From NCBI GenBank assembly GCA_015062715.1, contig SUUD01000140.1, forward strand, positions 1 to 5,739: a stretch of DNA of 5,739 nt, written 5' to 3'. Source of the stretch: Olsenella sp. (GTDB taxonomy: Bacteria; Actinomycetota; Coriobacteriia; Coriobacteriales; Atopobiaceae). The notes under the pieces are model-generated. The model made no database searches and had not been told where the DNA came from. It was given only the letters and a program-made list of their open reading frames with translations. Positions 1 to 4,105 of this stretch are shown in pieces (the first letter of the stretch is position 1; each line of letters starts with the position of its first letter). A program made the position numbers and the translations under genes.

Positions 1-201
1 GCCGTGCCGGTGGTAGGTGATGGTCGAGACGCCCGACGCCAGCACGTCGGACGCCAGCGCGATGCCGATGGCCGTGAACGAGTCAATCCCAAGAAAGGAT
101 ATGAGCATAGGTGCGATGAACACGGCCGCCGATAGCCCGGCAAAGCCCGTGCCCAAGCCGGCGAGAAGCCCGGCCGTCGCGGCGACGACGATCTGCTGCA
201 T
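1..201 (-). CDS. TauE/SafE-family membrane transporter, N-terminal fragment (cut by window edge)
   Basis: Read on the minus strand, an ATG at 201-199 opens 67 codons with no stop before the left edge, so only the N-terminus is present. The peptide begins MQQIVVAATAGLLAGLGTG and is strongly hydrophobic. Residues 4-37 form a Gly/Ala-rich membrane segment ending in FIAPMLISFLG. A second segment around residues 42-61 ends in TITYHRHG. This matches the first repeat of the TauE/SafE (DUF81) family, which exports sulfite or sulfonates and other organic anions: a Gly-rich first helix, a 'P-L' turn, then 'A-x-G-x-x-L-A' and a basic loop (Y-x-R-x-G). The start is supported by the strong upstream SD AGAAAGGAGA. 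The gene is divergent from the efp operon and so separately transcribed. Substrate cannot be told from this fragment. It could be another small polytopic permease, but the pattern fits TauE/SafE best. Confidence 0.72.
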   Translation of the reverse strand, partial: MQQIVVAATAGLLAGLGTGFAGLSAAVFIAPMLISFLGIDSFTAIGIALASDVLASGVSTITYHRHG

Positions 202-205
202 GCAC

Positions 206-219
206 GCTCTCCTTTCTCC
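206..219 (-). promoter_or_regulatory. Ribosome binding site of the TauE/SafE-like gene
   Basis: On the minus strand AGAAAGGAGAG lies a few bases upstream of the ATG at 201. Its purine-rich GAAAGGAG core is a strong anti-16S match and fixes the start codon. Confidence 0.7.
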
Positions 220-222
220 GCA

Positions 223-228
223 AGTGTA
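223..228 (-). promoter_or_regulatory. Possible -10 box for the TauE/SafE-like gene
   Basis: The minus strand reads TACACT here, 21 nt before the ATG, which would leave a short leader just holding the SD. The same hexamer lies ahead of nadK at 5121-5126. No good -35 hexamer is seen; the place where it would lie is taken by a palindrome (242-256). Confidence 0.4.
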
Positions 229-241
229 GCGGAGACGGCCC

Positions 242-256
242 CGCACCGGTGGTGCG
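242..256. promoter_or_regulatory. Interrupted palindrome CGCACC-GGT-GGTGCG
   Basis: A perfect 6-bp inverted repeat with a 3-nt centre lies 14 bp upstream of the transporter's TACACT box, overlapping where its -35 would be. Its position suits an operator for a repressor or activator. It could also be a chance GC-rich hairpin. No regulator gene is visible to pair it with. Confidence 0.3.
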
Positions 257-267
257 TTGATGCCGTC

Positions 268-297
268 GGGACACCATCTCCGGAGGATTTGTCCCAC
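268..297 (-). repeat. Inverted copy of the 33-bp intergenic repeat
   Basis: On the minus strand this reads GTGGGACAAATCCTCCGG and then ends in GTGTCCC. It agrees with the tandem units at 351-449 in 25 of 30 positions, the first 18 being identical. Like the others it carries GGGACA and TGTCCC half-sites 22 bp apart (start to start, at 268 and 290). It faces the tandem array across a 53-bp spacer, so bases 280-297 can pair with 352-369 as an 18-bp stem. Confidence 0.85.
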
Positions 298-350
298 GAG
301 GGCGAGTCATGAGCGCAGCGAATGAGCGAGCAGAGCGAGCGCCGAGCCCA
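298..350. other. GAGCG-rich spacer between inverted repeat copies
   Basis: This stretch is dominated by GAGCG and GCGAG words (GAGCG at 311, 324 and 333). It begins near GGGC (300-303) and ends near GCCC (346-349), which can extend the stem made by the flanking inverted copies. No start with an SD, no promoter and no gene are seen. It appears to be the loop of a composite repeat element. Confidence 0.5.
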
Positions 351-449
351 AGTGGGACAAATCCTCCGGGCCGAGTGTCCCAGAGTGGGACAAATCCTCC
401 GGGCCGAGTGTCCCAGAGTGGGACAAATCCTCCGGGGTAAGTGTCCCGG
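351..449 (+). repeat. Three tandem copies of a 33-bp intergenic repeat
   Basis: Units lie at 351-383, 384-416 and 417-449 with no spacer between them. The first two are identical; the third differs at four positions near its end. Each begins AGTGGGACAAATCCTCCGGG and ends in GTGTCCC plus three bases. Each unit has terminal inverted repeats (TGGGACA and TGTCCCA). At the two unit junctions these meet as TGTCCCA-GAG-TGGGACA (376-392 and 409-425), a tight 7-bp hairpin or operator-like palindrome. Absence of unique spacers rules out CRISPR. The array ends about 30 bp before the efp promoter. Function is unknown; it may be a dispersed repeat of the REP/MITE kind or a protein-binding array. Confidence 0.9.
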
Positions 450-480
450 GATGCCATACCTGCCTTTGTCGTGGAGGAAC

Positions 481-508
481 GTGACCTGCTAGCTGCCTGT
501 GCTAGACT
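481..508 (+). promoter_or_regulatory. Predicted extended -10 promoter of the efp operon
   Basis: GTGACC (481-486) is a partial -35. After 16 bp comes TGCTAGACT (500-508), an extended -10 (TGn plus TAGACT, 4 of 6 with TATAAT). Transcription would start near 515, leaving a leader of roughly 35 nt. TGCTAG also occurs at 487-492, and CTAGC/GCTAG (489-493 and 501-505) forms a small inverted repeat within the promoter. Assignment is by eye. Confidence 0.5.
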
Positions 509-532
509 GCAAAGGTTACTAGGCTTCTCAGC

Positions 533-540
533 AGAAAGGT
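533..540 (+). promoter_or_regulatory. Ribosome binding site of efp
   Basis: AGAAAGGT sits 8 nt before the ATG at 549, a good Shine-Dalgarno at good spacing that fixes the efp start. Confidence 0.7.
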
Positions 541-548
541 GCTAATCC

Positions 549-1112
549 ATGGCAACTCTGGGCATCACCGACCTTAGGGCCGGCCTCGGCGTCAACATCA
601 AGGGCAAGGACTGCGTCATCATCGAGGCGCAGCACGTCAAGCCGGGCAAGGGCAACACCTACGTCCGCACCAAGTACCGCGACATCCGCACCGGCCGCGT
701 CAACGAGGAGAACTTCCAGCAGTCCGCCAAGTTCGAGTCGGTCAACATGCAGACCCGCGAGATGCAGTACCTCTACAACGCCGACGGCATCTACTACTTC
801 ATGGACAACGAGACCTACGAGCAGGTCGAGGTCGGAACCGACATGATCGGCGACAACGCCAAGTGGCTCAAGGACAACGACATCTGCCTGCTCCAGTATG
901 CCAACGACGTGCTCTTCAACGTCCAGCCGCCCATGTTCATCGAGGTCGAGATCACCGAGACCGACCCCGGCTTCAAGGGCGACACCGTCCAGGGCGGCAC
1001 CAAGCCCGCCACCATCGAGACCGGTGCCGTCGTCCAGGTGCCCCTCTACCTCAACGTGGGCGAGCGCATCAAGGTCGACACCCGCGACGGCAAGTTCGTC
1101 CAGCGCGTCTAA
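549..1112 (+). CDS. efp: Elongation factor P
   Basis: EF-P binds between the ribosomal P and E sites and promotes peptide bond formation at polyproline stretches. The 187-residue length is standard. Domain I (KOW-like, residues about 1-62) carries the tip loop HVKPGKGNTYVRTK, with the functional lysine at K34, the register of the E. coli protein. OB-fold domains II and III follow (about 66-128 and 131-187), ending with the family signature around GERIKVDTRDGKFVQRV. It is the first gene of the operon, 30 nt ahead of the Asp23-family gene. The tip reads PGKGN, as in proteobacterial or Bacillus EF-P (PGKG followed by a non-proline), rather than the PGKGP loop described for unmodified actinobacterial EF-P. 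K34 may thus carry a modification, but no modification gene is in the window. Identification is secure. Confidence 0.97.
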   Translation: MATLGITDLRAGLGVNIKGKDCVIIEAQHVKPGKGNTYVRTKYRDIRTGRVNEENFQQSAKFESVNMQTREMQYLYNADGIYYFMDNETYEQVEVGTDMIGDNAKWLKDNDICLLQYANDVLFNVQPPMFIEVEITETDPGFKGDTVQGGTKPATIETGAVVQVPLYLNVGERIKVDTRDGKFVQRV

Positions 1113-1142
1113 GGCACACCTCTCCCCACGGAAGGACGTGAC

Positions 1143-1499
1143 ATGGAAGAGATCCTCATCAGCGGCATCGGCATCTCCAAGGACGTCATCGCCGCCATCG
1201 TCACCGAGGCGGCCGAGAAGGTCGACGGCGTCGTGCGCGTTGGCGGCAACGACATCGCCTCGAGCCTCATCTCGGTCTTCACGGCCAAGCCGGTGCAGAT
1301 GGACCGCGCGGTCGAGTCCGAGATCGTCGACGGCTCCCTCATGGTGACGGTGCACCTGGCCGTCTTCTTCGGGTACCGCTTCACCAAGCTGGCCGAGGAC
1401 GTTCGCGCGGCCGTCGCCGAGGCCATCCGCATGCACGTGGGCGTCGAGGTCGGGGCCGTCAACGTCTGCATTGACAGCCTCGTGTTCCCCAAGGAGTAG
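1143..1499 (+). CDS. Asp23/Gls24-family (YqhY-like) protein
   Basis: The 118-residue product shows the Asp23 (DUF322) pattern. It has an N-terminal strand and helix (ILISGIGISKDVIAAIVTEA), a 'KVDGVVRVGG' turn, the strand 'VDGSLMVTVHLAVFFGYRF', an amphipathic helix (KLAEDVRAAVAEAIRM) and a final strand 'VGAVNVCIDSLVF'. It is soluble with no signal peptide. Position between efp and nusB is that of Bacillus yqhY, an Asp23 paralogue linked genetically to acetyl-CoA carboxylase control, where accB and accC lie next to it. Here accBC are absent. The start has an SD GGAAGGA (1130-1136) six nt upstream. Its stop lies 6 nt before nusB, and the nusB SD sits inside its last codons, suggesting translational coupling. 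Family assignment is good; the biochemical role is unknown. Confidence 0.88.
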   Translation: MEEILISGIGISKDVIAAIVTEAAEKVDGVVRVGGNDIASSLISVFTAKPVQMDRAVESEIVDGSLMVTVHLAVFFGYRFTKLAEDVRAAVAEAIRMHVGVEVGAVNVCIDSLVFPKE

Positions 1500-1508
1500 G
1501 CACCCGTG
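1491..1508 (+). promoter_or_regulatory. nusB ribosome binding site and GTG start
   Basis: AAGGAG (1491-1496) overlaps the last two sense codons of the upstream gene and lies 9 nt before GTG at 1506-1508. The next in-frame Met codon is far inside the conserved fold (residue 70), so GTG is the start. Confidence 0.7.
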
Positions 1509-2036
1509 TCACAGGACTTTTCGCAGGGCCGCTCGCCGCGGCGTCACACGCGCTTTGGCGAGCGTACCACCGCACGCGCCCAGGCCCTCCAGCTGCTGTT
1601 CCAGGCGGAGGCCACGGGCCGTGACGTCGAGGACGTCCTCGCGGGCGACTACGCGCTGGAGCAGGGGCCGCTTGACGCCTATGGCGAGCAGCTCGCGCTC
1701 GGCGCCGCCGGCATGACGCCCCAGATCGACGCCCTGCTCGCGCGCATCTCGCCCAACTGGCAGCCCGACCGCATGCCCGCGGTCGACCGCAACCTGCTGC
1801 GCCTGGCCATCTACGAGCTGGTCGCGGTCGACGAGGTCGACACCGCCGTCGCGATTGACGAGGCGGTCGTGCTGGCAAAGGCCTACGGCACCGACGACTC
1901 GTCGCGCTTCGTGAACGGCGTGCTGGGTCGGGTCGCCACCGACCTCGCGGCCGGCCGCGACCTCTTTGGCGAGGATGACAAGGCGGGCGACGAGGCGGCC
2001 GACTACGAGGGCGCGGAAGCGCCGGACGGGGAGTGA
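1506..2036 (+). CDS. nusB: Transcription antitermination factor NusB
   Basis: NusB binds boxA RNA with S10 (NusE) in rRNA antitermination complexes. The N-terminal region is basic (SPRRHTRFGERTTARAQ), suited to RNA binding, and leads into the first helix 'ARAQALQLLFQAEATGR' (residues 23-39). The family core is clear at residues 91-144: PAVDRNLLRLAIYELV, then AVAIDEAVVLAKAYG, then SSRFVNGVLGRVA. The 176-residue product is longer than typical NusB (about 130-150) because of an acidic tail from about residue 154 (FGEDDKAGDEAADYEGAEAPDGE) plus a short N-terminal extension. The start codon is GTG. The stop TGA lies 4 nt before xseB, whose SD (GGGGAG, 2028-2033) is in nusB's last codons, implying coupled translation. 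Identification is secure. Confidence 0.95.
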   Translation: MSQDFSQGRSPRRHTRFGERTTARAQALQLLFQAEATGRDVEDVLAGDYALEQGPLDAYGEQLALGAAGMTPQIDALLARISPNWQPDRMPAVDRNLLRLAIYELVAVDEVDTAVAIDEAVVLAKAYGTDDSSRFVNGVLGRVATDLAAGRDLFGEDDKAGDEAADYEGAEAPDGE

Positions 2037-2040
2037 CGCC

Positions 2041-2343
2041 ATGGCACGCATCGACACCTCCGGCTACAAGACCTTCGAGGACATCACCGCCCGCCTCGAC
2101 GAGATCGTGACCACGGTCCGCGACAAGGACACCTCGCTCGAGCACTCGCTCGACCTCTTCGACGAGGCCATCAGCCTGGGCTCGCGCGCCGTCGAGATGG
2201 TCGACCGCATCGAGTTCTCCGACGCCGAGAAGGAGCTGCTCGAGGCGGAGGGCGAGGTCGCGCCTGCGACCGGCGACGCCGAGGCGCCCGAGGCCGAGGC
2301 TGCGCCTTCCGATGGCGAGCCGCCGGCCTCCGACGAGGCCTAG
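2041..2343 (+). CDS. xseB: Exodeoxyribonuclease VII small subunit
   Basis: XseB subunits wrap the XseA catalytic subunit, forming the nuclease that degrades single-stranded DNA to short oligonucleotides. The 100-residue product has the two-helix core: 'TFEDITARLDEIVTTVRDKD' (about residues 11-30), then 'TSLEHSLDLFDEAISLGSRA' (31-50) and a third charged helix. This matches XseB spacing ('F-x-x-x-x-x-x-L-x-x-I-V', then 'S-L-E-x-S-L-x-L-x-x-x-x-x-L'). Residues 68-100 are a Glu/Ala/Pro-rich tail not typical of the family. The ATG at 2041 has GGGGAG 7 nt upstream. An upstream in-frame ATG at 1966 would add 25 Arg-rich residues read out of frame inside nusB and is rejected. No xseA is adjacent, although xseA normally precedes xseB. 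Confidence 0.88.
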   Translation: MARIDTSGYKTFEDITARLDEIVTTVRDKDTSLEHSLDLFDEAISLGSRAVEMVDRIEFSDAEKELLEAEGEVAPATGDAEAPEAEAAPSDGEPPASDEA

Positions 2344-2347
2344 CCCC

Positions 2348-3148
2348 ATGGCCCGCGTCCGCCTTGACGAGGAGCTCGTCAGGCAGGGTTTCTTCTCCAA
2401 CGCCGACGATGCCGCCCGCCACGTGATGGCGGGCGACGTGTCTACCACCAACAGGCGCCTCTCGTCCCCGGGCGAGCAGGTGCGTCCCGGCATCGAGCTG
2501 CACGTGCGCGGGCACATTCCCTACGTGAGCCGCGGCGGCCTCAAGCTGGCGGGCGCCCTCGATGCCTTTGGCGTCGACCCGTCGGGCCTCTCGTGCCTTG
2601 ACGTGGGCTGCTCGACCGGCGGCTTCACCGACTGCCTCCTGCGCCGCGGCGCGGCGGGCGTGCTCGCGGTTGACGTGGGCTACGCGCAGTTCGACTGGAG
2701 CCTGCGGCAGGACCCGCGCGTCGAGCTGCTCGAGCGCACCAACATGGTCGACCTGGCGGGTACCGGCCGGGCGGGCAGCGTCGACTTGGCCGTCTGCGAC
2801 GTCTCGTTCACGAGCGTGGGCACGGTGCTTGCTGCCGTGTGCGAGCTGCTGGGTCCCGCAGGGCGCTTCCTCACCCTGGTGAAGCCGCAGTTCGAGGCCT
2901 CCCGCGACGAGGTGGGGGAGGGCGGCGTCGTGCGCGACCCGTCCGTGTGGCTTTCCTGCCTGGCGCGCGTGCGCGACCAGTTCGCCCAGGCGGGGCTGGT
3001 GCCCGTCGCCTGCTGCGCGAGCCCGGTCACCGGAGCCAAGGGCAACCACGAGTTCCTGCTGCTGGGCGAGCGTGGCTCTGCTCGGCCGGCGCTGGGGGAC
3101 GACGAGCTCGCCGCGGTCGTGGACGGCGTCGCGAAGGGGGTGTCGTGA
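2348..3148 (+). CDS. tlyA: TlyA-family rRNA (cytidine-2'-O)-methyltransferase
   Basis: TlyA transfers a methyl group from SAM to ribose 2'-OH of cytidines in 16S and/or 23S rRNA, which supports capreomycin sensitivity in mycobacteria. The 266-residue product has an N-terminal S4 RNA-binding domain (about residues 3-55: RLDEELVRQG, ending VRG), the linker motif YVSRGGLKL (59-67), and an FtsJ-like Rossmann domain with SAM motif LDVGCSTGGFTDCLLRRG (84-101). The K-D-K-E catalytic tetrad is present as K66, D151, K179 and E235, each three positions before M. tuberculosis K69, D154, K182 and E238. Motifs LVKPQFEA and GGVVRDP are also seen. The ATG at 2348, 4 nt after xseB, is chosen because it starts right at the S4 domain. 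The alternative at 2312 would add 12 residues overlapping xseB. The SD is only GAGG, so translational coupling is likely. Confidence 0.95.
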   Translation: MARVRLDEELVRQGFFSNADDAARHVMAGDVSTTNRRLSSPGEQVRPGIELHVRGHIPYVSRGGLKLAGALDAFGVDPSGLSCLDVGCSTGGFTDCLLRRGAAGVLAVDVGYAQFDWSLRQDPRVELLERTNMVDLAGTGRAGSVDLAVCDVSFTSVGTVLAAVCELLGPAGRFLTLVKPQFEASRDEVGEGGVVRDPSVWLSCLARVRDQFAQAGLVPVACCASPVTGAKGNHEFLLLGERGSARPALGDDELAAVVDGVAKGVS

Positions 3149-3151
3149 CCC

Positions 3152-3973
3152 ATGGCGCATCCGGTGAGGCTCATCCTCTGCGACATTGACGGGACGCTCC
3201 AGCCAGCAGGGCCCTCGTCACCCAGCCCGCGCGTGGTCGACGCCTTCCACGCGGCCCATGCGGCGGGCATCCGCTGCGGATCGGTCTCCGGGCGTGACCT
3301 CGCGCGCATTGCCCCGGCCTTCGGTGATGACGAGGCCTGCCTGGCCACCGCGATCGGCTCGAACGGCATGCAGGTGCGGCTCGACGGCAGGCTCCTGCGC
3401 TCCGAGACGCTCCCGCTCGACGCCATCCGACGCGCCGTCGAGGTCATGCGACACGTCCCCAACAGCTTCTCGGGCGTGAGCAGCGAACATGGCTACCACC
3501 TCATCACCGGCTCCATGGAGGGGCTCGTGGGGGAGCGGCGCGCACGCTTTGGCATCACAGAGACGGGCGGCGTGGTCCCCGACGTCGTCACGACGAAGTA
3601 CAACATCTTTCTCACGCCCGACCGCGACCTCACGCTCGAGGTGGCAGGCCGCCTGCGCGAGGCGGCGCCCGAGATCGAGTTCATCATCGAGCGGCCCGGC
3701 GCGATAGACACCGCGCTCAGGGGCTGCAGCAAGGCGAACGCGGTCCAGCTGATCTGCGACGAGCTGGGGCTGGACCTGGAAGAGGTCGTCGTCTTTGGCG
3801 ACAGCGGCAACGACGCGGAGATGCTCGCCTATGTTCCCAACTCGGTGGCAGTGGCCAACGCCTGGCCCGAGGCGGCCGAGGCGGCGCGCTGGCACATAGG
3901 ACCGGTCACCGAGGACGCCGTGCCCGCCGCCATCGAGGAGCTGGCCGCCGGCCTCTGGCCCTTCGAGCGCTAG
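3152..3973 (+). CDS. Cof-type HAD-superfamily hydrolase (probable sugar or nucleotide phosphatase)
   Basis: The 273-residue product carries all four HAD motifs. Motif I is CDIDGT, with nucleophile D11 and acid/base D13. Motif II is S46 in SVSGR. Motif III is K194 in GCSKANAV. Motif IV is GDSGNDAEML, with D217 and D221 as Mg2+ ligands. The large insert between motifs II and III (about residues 75-190) is the C2-type cap of the Cof/YbiV/SupH group, whose members dephosphorylate sugar phosphates, PLP or FMN. It lacks signal or membrane segments, so it is cytoplasmic. It starts 3 nt after the tlyA stop with AAGGGGG (3134-3140) upstream and is last in the operon. Motif III has ANA where many Cof proteins have 'SKGxAL', a mild variant. 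The substrate cannot be predicted. Confidence 0.92.
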   Translation: MAHPVRLILCDIDGTLQPAGPSSPSPRVVDAFHAAHAAGIRCGSVSGRDLARIAPAFGDDEACLATAIGSNGMQVRLDGRLLRSETLPLDAIRRAVEVMRHVPNSFSGVSSEHGYHLITGSMEGLVGERRARFGITETGGVVPDVVTTKYNIFLTPDRDLTLEVAGRLREAAPEIEFIIERPGAIDTALRGCSKANAVQLICDELGLDLEEVVVFGDSGNDAEMLAYVPNSVAVANAWPEAAEAARWHIGPVTEDAVPAAIEELAAGLWPFER

Positions 3974-3997
3974 GGGCCCGGCCCGGCGCGAACGCAT

Positions 3998-4017
3998 GCC
4001 CGCAATTATTGTCGGGC
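3998..4017. promoter_or_regulatory. Imperfect hairpin or operator-like inverted repeat
   Basis: GCCCG (3998-4002) pairs with CGGGC (4013-4017), and CAA (4003-4005) with TTG (4009-4011), giving an 8-bp stem with a 3-nt loop and one bulged T. No T-run follows on either strand, so it is a poor intrinsic terminator. It overlaps a candidate -35 (TTGTCG, 4009-4014), which could make it an operator. Confidence 0.4.
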
Positions 4018-4036
4018 GACAGGACTAGTATTTAAG
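4009..4036 (+). promoter_or_regulatory. Possible promoter of the membrane-protein gene
   Basis: TTGTCG (4009-4014) and TTTAAG (4031-4036) are 16 bp apart and lie in an AT-rich patch standing out from the GC-rich surroundings. An alternative -10 is TAGTAT at 4026-4031. The exact hexamers are uncertain, but a promoter in this patch is likely because the next gene is 132 bp from its neighbour. Confidence 0.35.
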
Positions 4037-4040
4037 GTAA

Positions 4041-4069
4041 CCCCAAGGTGTGGCTATGGGGTGCCTTGG
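4041..4069 (+). promoter_or_regulatory. Leader inverted repeats upstream of the membrane-protein gene
   Basis: CCAAGG (4043-4048) can pair with CCTTGG (4064-4069), with further G-U pairs inside. CCCC (4041-4044) can instead pair with GGGG (4058-4061), and the two pairings exclude each other. They would lie in the 5' leader if transcription starts near 4043. It may be meaningless; no known riboswitch class is recognised. Confidence 0.22.
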
Positions 4070-4088
4070 TGCACGCGCGATAGGTTCC

Positions 4089-4097
4089 GGGAGGAGG
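4089..4097 (+). promoter_or_regulatory. Ribosome binding site that fixes the 4106 start
   Basis: GGGAGGAGG lies 8 nt before ATG 4106, a very strong SD. It decides for 4106 over the upstream in-frame GTG at 4061, which has no SD and would add 15 polar residues ahead of a hydrophobic N-terminus. Confidence 0.75.
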
Positions 4098-4105
4098 ATG
4101 AAACT

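Larger units (their letters stand above)
3974..4105. other. Intergenic gap between HAD gene and membrane-protein gene
   Basis: This 132-bp stretch holds a GC-rich run after the HAD stop, the hairpin at 3998-4017, a possible promoter, an inverted repeat in the leader (4043-4069) and the SD of the next gene. No classical U-tract terminator is seen, so how transcription from the efp operon ends here is unclear. Confidence 0.5.

Noticed and set aside
17..229. Plus-strand open frame opposite the transporter
   Set aside because: It is antisense to the better-supported membrane gene, has no family resemblance and no SD.
351..449. CRISPR array
   Set aside because: Repeats abut directly with no unique spacers, and no cas gene is in the window.
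83..457. Minus-strand open frame of 124 codons with PGGFVPLWDTR repeats
   Set aside because: It is made by the 33-bp repeats, has no good SD and runs out of frame across the start of the TauE/SafE-like gene, which has a strong SD and a family match.
528..1436. Long minus-strand open frame across efp and the Asp23-family gene
   Set aside because: It is a high-GC shadow rich in Asp/Val/Leu/Gly, antisense to two clear conserved genes.
1966..2040. Upstream start for xseB adding 25 residues
   Set aside because: The extension is Arg-rich, lies inside nusB and has no family support; ATG 2041 has an SD at good spacing.
2312..2347. Upstream start for tlyA adding 12 residues
   Set aside because: It overlaps xseB, and TlyA proteins normally start right at the S4 domain, as they do from 2348.
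1459..2517. Minus-strand frame of 352 codons across nusB, xseB and tlyA
   Set aside because: The product is Arg/Pro-rich and low complexity, opposite three recognised genes; it is a codon-bias artefact.
3973..3990. Possible terminator in the G/C run after the HAD stop
   Set aside because: Only a 4-bp GGGC/GCCC stem can form and no T-run follows, so it cannot be supported as a terminator.
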